Part shown: positions 16,695 through 24,770 of the stretch, piece by piece
Position numbering within the stretch: the stretch's first letter is position 1
How the letters are laid out: every line of letters begins with the position of its first letter
NCBI GenBank assembly: GCA_029202985.1
Contig: CP119316.1
Coordinates: forward strand, 3,025,001 to 3,089,000
DNA length: 64,000 nt
Origin: Candidatus Andeanibacterium colombiense
GTDB taxonomy: Bacteria > Pseudomonadota > Alphaproteobacteria > Sphingomonadales > Sphingomonadaceae
Reading direction: 5' to 3'
Position numbers and translations under genes: made by a program
The notes under the pieces: model-generated
Seen by the model: the letters and a program-made list of their open reading frames with translations, nothing else
Database searches by the model: none
What the model was told of the DNA's origin: nothing

Positions 16695-18443
16695 ATGTCC
16701 GGCCGGAGCTTCGCAGGCGCAATCGCGGCGGTGCTGTTGTCGTCATGCACCGGCGCGGGCGCGCCGGACAGCGCGAGTGCCGACGTCGCGTCGGGCTCCG
16801 CCGAACGGTGCGCGGCGCTTGGCGAAAGGCCTCCGGCCGGCTGGCCTGCTGCGGGCGCGCGGGTTGCGTCAGCCACCTGGCGCGATGCGGGCCCGGCGCC
16901 GGCTGCGCCCGGGCCGCCGGGCGCGGCCGCGGCGCCGGCCGTGTTGCCCGCGCATTGCGAGATCGCCGGGATCATGGAGGAACGCAAAGGCATCGACGGC
17001 CAGGATTATGCGATCCGCTTCCATCTGCGCCTGCCGGATCAATGGAACGGCCGCTTCTTCATGCAGGGCGGCGGGGGCACCAACGGCGATGTCGGTGATG
17101 CGATCGGGCAGCTGCAGGGCGGCGCGCAGCCGGCGCTCGCGCAGGGCTATGCGGTTCTCTCGCAGGATTCCGGCCATGACAATGCGCTCAACAGCGTGCC
17201 CGGGCGCGGCGGCCAGACCGCCTTCGGCTTCGACCCGCTCGCCCGCGCGAATTACGGCGGGGCATCGCTCGAGAAGACCGCGCTTGCGGCCAAGGCCGCT
17301 TTGCGCAGCTATTACGGCGCCCCGCCGCGCTACAGCTATTTCGTCGGGTGCTCCAAGGGCGGGCAGGAAGGGATGGCGCTTGCGCAGCGCTATCCCGAAC
17401 TTTTCGACGGTATCGTTGCCGGCGCGCCGGGCTTCTCGCTCCCTCGCGCGGCGATCGGGGAAACCTGGAATACGCAGGCTTTTGCGTCGGTGCCGCAGGC
17501 GGAAGGCAAGCCGGTCACGATCGCTTCGCTCGCCGCGAGCTTCAGCGTAAGCGATTTCGCGCTGGTGCGCAGCGCAGTGCTGGAGGGCTGCGACGCCGAT
17601 GACGGAGCGGCCGACGGGATCGTGGGGAATTTCCGCCAGTGCACTTCGGCCAAGGTCCTGCCGCGCCTCAAGGCCCGCCAATGTTCGGGTGCGAAGGCCG
17701 ATGGCTGCCTTTCGGCGCCGCAGATCGGCGCATTGGAGAAGGTTCACCAGGGACCGCGCGACAGTTCGGGAAAGCAGATCTATCCCGGCTTCGCATGGGA
17801 CGCGGGATGGTCCGACATGGGTTGGCGGATATGGACTCTCGGCACACCCGACGGGGGTGTTCCGGCGCTCAACGTCGCGATGGGCGCGCCCGCCTTGGCG
17901 ACCGTGTTCAGTTCCCCCGCAAGCGCACCGGGGGCCGGGCTTGACGATTACCTCCATTACCAGCTCAGCTATGATTTCGATCGCGGGGCCGCTGCCGTCA
18001 CCGGCACGGGGGGACCGTTCCAGCGCTCGGCGTGGGCCGATATCTCGGCCCGTTCGGATAATCTCGACGCGTTCCGCAAGCGTGGCGGAAGGATGATCGT
18101 ACCGCAGGGCGTGTCCGACCCGGTGTTTTCGATCAACGATACGCTGGCGTGGTGGGATGAGGTGAATGCCCGCTATTCGGGCAGGGCGGCGGACTTCACC
18201 CGCGTGTTCCCGGTGCCCGGGATGGGCCATTGCCAGGGCGGACCGGCGACCGACAGGTTCGACGCATTCGGCGCGCTGGTCCACTGGGTCGAACGGGCCG
18301 CCGCGCCCGACGCCATTGCCGCAACCGCTAATCCGATGTCGCCCTGGCCGGGCAGGGCCCGTAAACTGTGTCCCTATCCCAAAGTCTTGCGGAAGACCGG
18401 CGATGAAAAGGATGGCGACGCGGGATTCGCCTGCGTAGGCTGA
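16695..18443 (+). CDS. Tannase/feruloyl-esterase family lipoprotein
   Basis: A 582-residue member of the tannase/feruloyl-esterase family, which release gallic or hydroxycinnamic acids from plant esters. The lipobox LLSSC places a lipidated Cys at residue 18. The family's CS-D-HC arrangement is complete: C219-S220 in GCSKGG, D475 in GVSDPVFS, H512-C513 in GMGHCQGG. A Cys-flanked Asp-rich loop (about 299-316, CDADDGAADG) is the usual calcium site. Residues 60-85 form an Ala/Pro-rich linker between the lipid anchor and the enzyme. It follows the receptor gene by three bases, so it probably works at the outer membrane or in the periplasm on material entering through that receptor. Confidence 0.9.
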   Translation: MSGRSFAGAIAAVLLSSCTGAGAPDSASADVASGSAERCAALGERPPAGWPAAGARVASATWRDAGPAPAAPGPPGAAAAPAVLPAHCEIAGIMEERKGIDGQDYAIRFHLRLPDQWNGRFFMQGGGGTNGDVGDAIGQLQGGAQPALAQGYAVLSQDSGHDNALNSVPGRGGQTAFGFDPLARANYGGASLEKTALAAKAALRSYYGAPPRYSYFVGCSKGGQEGMALAQRYPELFDGIVAGAPGFSLPRAAIGETWNTQAFASVPQAEGKPVTIASLAASFSVSDFALVRSAVLEGCDADDGAADGIVGNFRQCTSAKVLPRLKARQCSGAKADGCLSAPQIGALEKVHQGPRDSSGKQIYPGFAWDAGWSDMGWRIWTLGTPDGGVPALNVAMGAPALATVFSSPASAPGAGLDDYLHYQLSYDFDRGAAAVTGTGGPFQRSAWADISARSDNLDAFRKRGGRMIVPQGVSDPVFSINDTLAWWDEVNARYSGRAADFTRVFPVPGMGHCQGGPATDRFDAFGALVHWVERAAAPDAIAATANPMSPWPGRARKLCPYPKVLRKTGDEKDGDAGFACVG

Positions 18444-18472
18444 GCGCATAAACTAACGAGAGGATGGGCGCG

Positions 18473-19723
18473 ATGGCAACGCCGGCGGCGGGGGGCGGGC
18501 AAGTCTCGACCCGGTTTCTCAAATTGCTGATCTTCGTGATGTTCGCGACCTTCGCGATGACGACGGATTCGGTCGGCACGATCATTCCCTCGGTGATCGC
18601 CGAATATCGCCTGGGCATGACGGCGGCCGGCTCGTTTCACTACGCATCGATGTCGGGCATCGGCATCGCCGCGATCCTGCTCGGCTTCCTGGCCGACCGG
18701 ATCGGGCGGAAGGGCACGATCCTGCTCGGGCTGACCCTGTTCGGAGCGACCTCGGCGCTGTTTGCCGCCGGCAATGCATTCGCCCTGTTCGTGCTGCTGC
18801 TGTTCGTCTCGGGCCTTGGGATCGGTATTTTCAAATCGGGCGCGCTGGCACTGATCGGCGACGTTTCCGCATCCACCCGCGAACACGCCTCGAACATGAA
18901 CCTTGTCGAAGGCTTTTTCGGCGTCGGCGCAATCATCGGCCCGGCCATCGTGACGATGCTCCTGCAAAGCGGGGCAAGCTGGAAATGGCTCTATCTGATC
19001 GCGGGGGGGCTGTGTGCGCTGCTGATCCTGGGCACCGCCTTCGCTCCATTTCCGCGCACCTCGCAGCCTGCCGAGGACCGGGCCAATCCACGCGAGGCGC
19101 TGGCGATGCTGGCTGACCGCCAGGCGCTGTTTTTCGCCGCGCTGCTGGTGCTCTACGTTGCGGCGGAGGCGGCGGTCTATGTCTGGGCGCCGACCTATTT
19201 TATCGGCTATCACGGACCGGGTGCCTGGCTCGCGGCCTTCGTCGTCTCGGTGTTTTTCGTGTTGCGGGCGGCCGGGCGCTTCCTTGGCGCGTTCCTGCTT
19301 TCGCGCTTCGACTGGACGGCGGTGCTCGCGTTCTGCAGCACCGCGATGGCTGTGCTGTTCGTGATCGCGGTCGCCGGGGGCCGGCCGGCCGCGGTATTTT
19401 GCCTGCCGGCCACGGGCCTGTTCATGTCGGTCCTCTATCCGACCATCAATTCCACCGGCATCAGCCTGTTCGACAAGCACCGCCACGGCTCGATCGCGGG
19501 CTTCCTGTTGTTCTTCACCTGTATCGGCGCGGTGCTGGCCCCGCTGGCAATGGGGGCACTGGGCGATGCACTGGGCAACAGCGATTACAGCATGGGGCTG
19601 GGCGCGCTGTTTGCGGTAGCGCTTGCCGTGCTGTGCTTGTGGAACCGCTCGGCCCAGCCGGCGGCAGAGCGGCTGGCCCGGCGCGACAGTGAGGATTACG
19701 GCAGCGCCCGACACGGCGCTTGA
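18473..19723 (+). CDS. MFS transporter
   Basis: About 416 residues and twelve membrane helices. ATG 18473 is preferred because GAGAGGA lies a correct distance before it; the in-frame ATG at 18464 would have no spacing. Motif A appears as LADRIGRKGT between the second and third helices. The carrier lies 30 bases after the tannase gene and 77 before the LacI gene, all on one strand, so it is probably the inner-membrane carrier for the sugar part released in the periplasm. It lacks close similarity that I can recognise to the LacY-type sucrose permeases, and substrate assignment rests on context. Confidence 0.85.
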   Translation: MATPAAGGGQVSTRFLKLLIFVMFATFAMTTDSVGTIIPSVIAEYRLGMTAAGSFHYASMSGIGIAAILLGFLADRIGRKGTILLGLTLFGATSALFAAGNAFALFVLLLFVSGLGIGIFKSGALALIGDVSASTREHASNMNLVEGFFGVGAIIGPAIVTMLLQSGASWKWLYLIAGGLCALLILGTAFAPFPRTSQPAEDRANPREALAMLADRQALFFAALLVLYVAAEAAVYVWAPTYFIGYHGPGAWLAAFVVSVFFVLRAAGRFLGAFLLSRFDWTAVLAFCSTAMAVLFVIAVAGGRPAAVFCLPATGLFMSVLYPTINSTGISLFDKHRHGSIAGFLLFFTCIGAVLAPLAMGALGDALGNSDYSMGLGALFAVALAVLCLWNRSAQPAAERLARRDSEDYGSARHGA

Positions 19724-19800
19724 TCGTTCGGGAGCGGCAGACCATGACTGCAGCCGCGCCATTCGGCTGCAGGATATTCGCGGGATCGTGACACGGGGCG

Positions 19801-20808
19801 ATGGCTGAAAAGATTAGAACGATCTACGATCTGGCCGCGCTGGCCGGCGTTTCGGCGGCAACCGTTTCGCGCGCGCTGGCGGGCAAGGAAGTGGTCAGTT
19901 CCAAGACTGCCGAGCGCATCCGCAAGCTTGCCGAGGAACATGGCTTCAAGCCCAGTTCGCTGGCACGCAACCTGAGGATACGCCGACGCGGGGCGATCGG
20001 GGTGGTCATTCCGCTGGGCCACGAGCGCGGGCAGCATATTTCGGATCCGTTTTTCATGACCCTGATCGGCTATCTTGCCGACGAGTTGACTGAGCGCGGC
20101 TTCGATCTCGTGCTGTCGCGGGTGATCCCCGATCGCGACGACTGGCTGAAGAAGATGATCGACGCGGACCGGGTCGACGGGTTTATCGTGATCGGCCAGT
20201 CCGACCAGTCGCCGATCCTCGATGCAGCGGCGCAATCCTATCTGCCGATGGTCGTCTGGGGGGCGTTCGTGCAAGGCCAGATCCATTGCTCGGTCGGAAC
20301 CGACAATTTCCTCGGCGGGCGGCTCGCCGCCGCGCATCTCATCGAACGCGGCTGCCGCAACATCGCCTTTTTCGGGAGCACCAGGGGGATCGAGCTTTCG
20401 TTGCGGCTGGAAGGCGCGCGCGCCGCGGTGGCCGCGGCAAACGGTGCTGCGCGCCTGGTCGAAACCCCGACCCATCTGGCCGCCGAACTGAGCGGCACCG
20501 ATATTGCCGCGTTCCTCGACAGCGTCGAGGAGTTTCCGGACGGTATCTTCGCCGCTTCGGACCTGATCGCGCTGACCGCGATCCAGGTGCTGGCGGGGCG
20601 CGGGAAGGCTGTGCCGCGCGACGTGCGGGTGATCGGCTATGACGATCTTCCGGCGGCGAGCAGCAGCGTCCCCCCGCTCACCACCGTCCGGCAGGATATC
20701 GCGGCGGGCGCGGTGCATCTGGTCGACAGCCTGCTCAAGCGGATCGAAGGGCGCCAGACCGGTTCGGTGGTGCTCAATCCCGAGCTTGTCATCCGTTCGT
20801 CGACTTGA
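19801..20808 (+). CDS. LacI-family transcriptional regulator
   Basis: A 335-residue repressor with the LacI headpiece at residues 7-55: TIYDLAALAGVSAATVSRAL, followed by the hinge helix PSSLARNLR whose Leu inserts at the central CpG of the operator. The rest is the two-lobed periplasmic-binding-protein fold (IGVVIPLG, FIVIGQSD, GTDNFLGGRLAA, GYDDLPAAS) that binds a sugar or sugar phosphate. Three GCAATCGATTG operators in the window have the central CG such proteins require. The gene sits between the MFS and GH68 genes of the sucrose module. The inducer may be sucrose, fructose or the intact conjugate; the sequence does not say. Confidence 0.93.
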   Translation: MAEKIRTIYDLAALAGVSAATVSRALAGKEVVSSKTAERIRKLAEEHGFKPSSLARNLRIRRRGAIGVVIPLGHERGQHISDPFFMTLIGYLADELTERGFDLVLSRVIPDRDDWLKKMIDADRVDGFIVIGQSDQSPILDAAAQSYLPMVVWGAFVQGQIHCSVGTDNFLGGRLAAAHLIERGCRNIAFFGSTRGIELSLRLEGARAAVAAANGAARLVETPTHLAAELSGTDIAAFLDSVEEFPDGIFAASDLIALTAIQVLAGRGKAVPRDVRVIGYDDLPAASSSVPPLTTVRQDIAAGAVHLVDSLLKRIEGRQTGSVVLNPELVIRSST

Positions 20809-20855
20809 GCAGGCGCACTTTGGCCAGCCGCTGGAAAGCGGGTCCATGTTCTGCT

Positions 20856-20867
20856 GCAATCGATTGT
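20856..20867. promoter_or_regulatory. LacI-type operator upstream of the GH68 gene
   Basis: GCAATCGATTGT keeps 11 of the 12 bases of the perfect palindrome at 10780-10791. It lies 48 bp after the lacI stop, so GH68 and the fructokinase likely have their own regulated promoter. Its position argues against an ATG at 20846 being the GH68 start, since that would put the operator inside the gene. Confidence 0.7.
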
Positions 20868-20923
20868 TTTTGGTGTCGCTTGACCCTATCGGGAATGGCA
20901 AAGGATCGATCGGGCATGAACAA

Positions 20924-22084
20924 TTGAGCGGGCGTAACTCCCAGGGTGCGAAGGCCGTGCGGCAGGACAGCGATGTGGTGTGCTGGACGGCGGAGCAGGT
21001 CCGCGCGATCGCGCCCGGTCCGGCCCATGTCGCGCCCGTGATCGGCGATGCGGATTTCGCGCGCGTCGGCGAGGGAATGGATCTGTGGGATGCGTGGCCG
21101 GTGCAGGACGCGGACGGCGTGCCCGCACGGCTGGCGGGCGGTGCGACCTTGTGGATGGCGCTCGGCGCGCCGCGGTTTGCCGACCCCGATCAGCGCCACG
21201 CTCATGCGCGGATTCACCTGCTCCAGTGGGATGAGCGGGGGTGGACCCATCTCGGCCCCGCGATGCCTGACGGTTTTTCGCCTGGCAGCCGGGAGTGGTC
21301 GGGCTCGGCGGTGCTGGCCGCCGACCGCCGCAATCTGGTGCTCTATTTCACCGCGGCCGGCGTGCGGGGCGAGAGCGATCCGGGGTTCGCCCAGCGGCTG
21401 TGTCTGGCGCGGGCGACGCTCGAAGGGGCGCCGGGGGCGTACCGGTTGGCCGGCTGGCGCGGACTGCGCGACATCGTGCTCCTCGATCCGGCCGATTACA
21501 TGGCCGGCGATGCGGGCGGCGGTGCGCCCGGCACGATCAAGGCGTTTCGCGATCCGGCATTTTTCCGCGATCCTGCGGACGGGACGAATTATGTGTTCTT
21601 CGCCGGTTCGCGGGCGGGCTCGGTCTCGGCCTTCAACGGGGTGATCGGCGCCGCTACCGCCCGTGCGGAGGCGCCGGAGCACTGGGAGCTGCTGCGCCCG
21701 TTGATCAGCGCGGATGGTCTGAACAACGAACTCGAACGGCCGCACGCGGTGTTTCATGGCGGGCTGTATTACCTGTTCTGGTCGACCCAGGCGCAGGTGT
21801 TCGATCCGGCAGGGCCGGTGGGGCCGACCGGGCTCTACGGGATGGTGTCCAACTCGCTCGCGGGCGGGTGGGAGCCGTTGAACGGGACCGGGCTGGTGTT
21901 CGCCAATCCTCCCGAGGCGCCCGCGCAGGCCTATAGCTGGCTGGTCCTGCCCGATCTTTCGGTGACCAGTTTCGTCGACAATTGGGGCCCGCCGGGCGCG
22001 GATGAGCCGCGCCGACTGGGCGGAACCTTCGCGCCCTGGCTCACCCTCGAGCTAGACGGCGCCCATGCCGGGCTGGCGCGGTGA
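20924..22084 (+). CDS. Glycoside hydrolase family 68 enzyme (levansucrase/beta-fructofuranosidase type)
   Basis: GH68 enzymes split sucrose, releasing glucose and passing fructose to water or to a growing fructan. The three catalytic residues are readable: nucleophile Asp in WDAWPVQ (residue 56 from this start), transition-state stabiliser Asp in FRDP (210) and acid/base Glu in ELERPHAVF (271). The REWSGSA and AYSWLVL blocks also match the family. Length (about 386) fits the short Zymomonas-type enzymes without signal peptide. The start is uncertain: TTG 20924 is given; GTG 20957 (AGGG ten bases before) and ATG 20846 (which would engulf the LacI operator) are alternatives. The fructokinase gene overlaps its end, so intracellular sucrose hydrolysis is the likely role. 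Confidence 0.9.
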   Translation: MSGRNSQGAKAVRQDSDVVCWTAEQVRAIAPGPAHVAPVIGDADFARVGEGMDLWDAWPVQDADGVPARLAGGATLWMALGAPRFADPDQRHAHARIHLLQWDERGWTHLGPAMPDGFSPGSREWSGSAVLAADRRNLVLYFTAAGVRGESDPGFAQRLCLARATLEGAPGAYRLAGWRGLRDIVLLDPADYMAGDAGGGAPGTIKAFRDPAFFRDPADGTNYVFFAGSRAGSVSAFNGVIGAATARAEAPEHWELLRPLISADGLNNELERPHAVFHGGLYYLFWSTQAQVFDPAGPVGPTGLYGMVSNSLAGGWEPLNGTGLVFANPPEAPAQAYSWLVLPDLSVTSFVDNWGPPGADEPRRLGGTFAPWLTLELDGAHAGLAR

Positions 22085-22979
22085 CGCAGTGACCGCGCCG
22101 TTGCTGGCCGGGGTCGAACTCGGCGGGACCAAGTCGATCGCGGTGCTGGCGCGCGGTTCCGAAATCCTCGAACAGGCGGTGTGGCCCACGCTCTCGCCAG
22201 AGGAAACCCTGGGCCGGATTTCCGGCCAGCTGCGGCAATGGCACCGCGCGCATGGCTTTTCGGCGGTGGGGATCGCGTCGTTCGGGCCCGTGCGCCTCGA
22301 CCGCTCGGCGCCCGACTACGGCTGTATCCTGCAAACCCCGAAGCCGGGCTGGTCCGGCGCGCCGGTCGCCGCGCGGCTGATGGCTGGCCTCGATTGCCCG
22401 TGGCAGATTGACACCGATGTTAACGCCGCCGCCCTAGCCGAATACCTCTGGGGCGCCGGACAGGGCTGTCGCAGCCTGTGCTATATTACAATCGGAACCG
22501 GGGTCGGCGGCGGGCTGGTCATTGACGGCCAACCTGTCCACGGCGCGCTGCATCCGGAAATCGGACATTTGCGGCTGAAGCGCGCGCTGGGCGATGAATT
22601 TCCGGGGGCGTGCCGGTTTCACGGTGACTGCGTGGAAGGCTTGATCTCGGGACCGGCTCTTGAAAAGCGTTTGCGTAGAGACCCCGCGCTCGTGACCGAC
22701 GGCGATACTTGCTGGGATGAGGTCGCTTCGGATCTCGCCGAACTTGCAGCGGCGATCCTGCTTACCGTTTCCGCGGAGCGAATCTTAGTGGGCGGCGGCG
22801 TGGCAATAGAGCGCCCGTTTCTGCTCGAGCGCGCCAGAGTTTTACTCGTAGAAAATTTGGGCGGATATCTTCCTTTTATCGACAAAGAGTCGGTGCACGA
22901 CGTATTGCGCCAACCCGCACTTGGCCGACGGGCCGGTCCGCTCGGCGCGGTCGCGCTGGCCGCTACGCTCGCTGCCTGA
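22065..22979 (+). CDS. ROK-family fructokinase
   Basis: The protein (304 residues from ATG 22065; GTG 22089 is an alternative start) begins inside the end of the GH68 gene. ROK features are present: the phosphate loop GVELGGTKS, sugar-binding DTDVNAAALAE, GTGVGGGLV, and the zinc motif built by HPEIGH and the CRFHGDC segment. The CVEGLISGPALE block following the Cys/His cluster is characteristic of bacterial ROK fructokinases (Mak/Frk) rather than glucokinases. It would phosphorylate the fructose set free by the GH68 enzyme to fructose 6-phosphate. The last third has lower GC and more TTA/TTG codons than its neighbours, near the IS remnant. Confidence 0.9.
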   Translation: MPGWRGDAVTAPLLAGVELGGTKSIAVLARGSEILEQAVWPTLSPEETLGRISGQLRQWHRAHGFSAVGIASFGPVRLDRSAPDYGCILQTPKPGWSGAPVAARLMAGLDCPWQIDTDVNAAALAEYLWGAGQGCRSLCYITIGTGVGGGLVIDGQPVHGALHPEIGHLRLKRALGDEFPGACRFHGDCVEGLISGPALEKRLRRDPALVTDGDTCWDEVASDLAELAAAILLTVSAERILVGGGVAIERPFLLERARVLLVENLGGYLPFIDKESVHDVLRQPALGRRAGPLGAVALAATLAA

Positions 22980-23415
22980 AAACTCCAAACAAGGATTGTA
23001 TCAAGGGGTACTGTCCAACCAAGTGCACCTGTTGGCAACTCGGAAACGCGGAAAAGCAGGAGGTTGGCAGATAGGCGAACGACCGATGTGAAACTCACAT
23101 TTGCCTTCCGCCGACGAGAGCGAGCGATGGTCCGCTTTCGGCGGATGAAGAGCTTACAGAAGTTCGTCTCGGTTCATGCCCACGACCACAACCGATCGCC
23201 AGAATTACAAGGCCCCCCCTCAGCCGCGCTGGCTGAGTGGCAGATCCTTATGGGCTAGGCGTACACGCACGAAGAGCGAGCCCGGCAACGGGAATTGGAT
23301 CCACCCACTCCCGGGCTGCGCCGGGAACGACGACGCGTTATCCTTCGCGAATGGAAAGGGCGAGCGGAACATGGATGCGGACCAGATCGAGCGGTGAACG
23401 TTTAACCGGAACCTT
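22980..23415. other. Intergenic region with a mobile-element scar
   Basis: This 436-base stretch joins the sucrose module to the peptidase module. It contains the transposase remnant at 23085-23258. The rest holds no recognisable gene. GGGTACTGTCCAA near 23005 could be an old element end, but no matching inverted repeat was found on the other side. Confidence 0.5.
23085..23258 (+). pseudogene. Remnant of an IS6-type DDE transposase (C-terminal end)
   Basis: Only the last 58 or so residues are left. AFRRRERAMVRFRRMKSLQ followed by KFVSVHA and, after a garbled stretch, SAALAEWQILMG up to the stop at 23258 matches the usual C-terminus of the alphaproteobacterial IS6-type transposases (RRRERAM-RFR-M-SLQKF-xVHA ... 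AALAEWR). The catalytic DDE part is absent and the middle has diverged, so the element is dead. It marks an old insertion or recombination boundary between two catabolic modules. The family call is from memory of conserved motifs. Confidence 0.65.
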
Positions 23416-24582
23416 TCACCAGCTGATTGCGGGCAGTTCGGGGGAAGCGCGGCGCGACAGCAATTCGCAGCCGTTCTCTGTGATGACGACGTTCTCTTCG
23501 GCCACCATTACCTTGCCTTCCCCATAGGCAATGCCGGGTTCAATGGTCATGACCATGCCCGGCAGCAGCGGAGTATTGTCATGCGGGGCATTGGAAGGCC
23601 ACTCGGTCAAGGTTATGCCGAGGCCGTGGCCGAAGCGACCCTGCGTGGCTGCAACAATGCCGTCGGCCTCGATCGAGCGGGCCTGGGCGTGGAACAGATC
23701 GGCGGCGGTGTTGCCCGGCCTTGCCGCGGCGATGCCTGCGTCGGTCGCCCGCTGGAGCGAGCGATAAATCCGCCGTGCTTCCTCGCTCGCTTCGCAGATC
23801 GCGTAATTGCGGTCGAAGTCGCAGAAATAGCCGTGCACGTCGGCGCCGGTGTCGATCGCGAAAATGTCTCCCGGTTCGAGGATCCGCGGGCCGGCCCGCA
23901 GGATGATGGTCTCATAGCCATCCGGACCCGATCCCATCGCGACGAAAGGCACCTTGCTCGCTCCGCCGGCGAGCATCGCCGCCGCGAACCGATTGGCGAC
24001 CTCGGCCTCGCTGCTGCCTGCGGTTGCGAATTCGTCCATCCGATCGAACGCATCGCAGGCGGCGGTGCAGGCCCGGCGAATATACGCGATCTCGGCATCG
24101 GATTTCACGATCCGCACTTCGCGGCACAGGATCGCGCAATCGGCGATCTCGAGCGGGCGCAGCGCATCGATCAGGCGGAACACGTCGCCCAGGGTCATGC
24201 CGATCCGGGATTCGGGGCCCATCTCTATCCCGATCCTGCCGAAGCGACTGGGCAGCGCGCGCAGTTCCGCCGCGACTTCGCTCACGCCTTCGTCTTCCGG
24301 ACGGGGTGAGGGCCAGGTCGAGAAACGCTTGACCCAGGAAGACCCCCGCCAGGCGTCGTCGGCGCCCTGAGGCAGGACCGCGAACGGATCGCCCTCAAGC
24401 GGCACGATCAGATAGAACGGCCGGGTCGGGCTGGCCCAGAGGTCGCTGCGATAGCCGCTGAAGTATTCCAGGTGCTTCTCGTTGCTGAGGAGCATCGCGT
24501 CGAGCCCATGCGTGTGCATCAGCGATTGCGCGCGCGCGACGCGGCCATGGTATTCTGCACTGGAGAAGCTCGTATTCAGCAT
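23416..24582 (-). CDS. M24-family metallopeptidase (creatinase/Xaa-Pro peptidase/ectoine-hydrolase type)
   Basis: A 388-residue 'pita-bread' hydrolase. The N-terminal creatinase-type domain (1-155) is followed by the catalytic domain with all five dinuclear-metal ligands: D244 (DTGAD), D255 (CDFDRNY), H319 (GHGLGI), E348 (IEPG) and a Glu in AEENVV (362-363). AGGAAGGG precedes the ATG. No signal peptide is seen, so it acts in the cytoplasm on an imported dipeptide or cyclic amide. It is divergent from a threonine-dehydratase-like gene and near an ornithine-cyclodeaminase-like gene, the same families as doeA/eutD, eutB and eutC of hydroxyectoine breakdown. Context with a peptide transporter makes dipeptide hydrolysis equally likely. 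Confidence 0.85.
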   Translation of the reverse strand: MLNTSFSSAEYHGRVARAQSLMHTHGLDAMLLSNEKHLEYFSGYRSDLWASPTRPFYLIVPLEGDPFAVLPQGADDAWRGSSWVKRFSTWPSPRPEDEGVSEVAAELRALPSRFGRIGIEMGPESRIGMTLGDVFRLIDALRPLEIADCAILCREVRIVKSDAEIAYIRRACTAACDAFDRMDEFATAGSSEAEVANRFAAAMLAGGASKVPFVAMGSGPDGYETIILRAGPRILEPGDIFAIDTGADVHGYFCDFDRNYAICEASEEARRIYRSLQRATDAGIAAARPGNTAADLFHAQARSIEADGIVAATQGRFGHGLGITLTEWPSNAPHDNTPLLPGMVMTIEPGIAYGEGKVMVAEENVVITENGCELLSRRASPELPAISW

Positions 24583-24700
24583 GTCCGCCCTTCCTGACTG
24601 GATGGGCGTATTGTTCCGCGCATAAGAGAGAACATTATACCTATCTTCGCTATTTTTCGGAATCTACGAACACTTTTTTCTAATAAATCCGTCTTATATG

Positions 24701-24714
24701 GAACAATGTTTTGC
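24701..24714. promoter_or_regulatory. Shared GAACAATGTTT element, copy 1
   Basis: GAACAATGTTTTGC lies 57 bases before the dehydratase start. A nearly identical GAACAATGTTTGC occurs at 29030-29042 before the TonB receptor, and a reverse copy of its GGAACAAT half lies at 24610-24617 before the peptidase gene. AACA-N-TGTT is an inverted repeat. A site for the Lrp/AsnC regulator encoded at 28441 is the simplest reading, but that is inference. Confidence 0.4.
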
Positions 24715-24770
24715 GCGGAATCGAGCAGTCTGAAGCCGGATTTTCACCAAGCAAGGTAACGCGCAAACCG

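Noticed and set aside
18374..19762. 462-codon minus-strand frame opposite the MFS gene
   Set aside because: Low-complexity, charged translation typical of antisense of membrane-protein codons.
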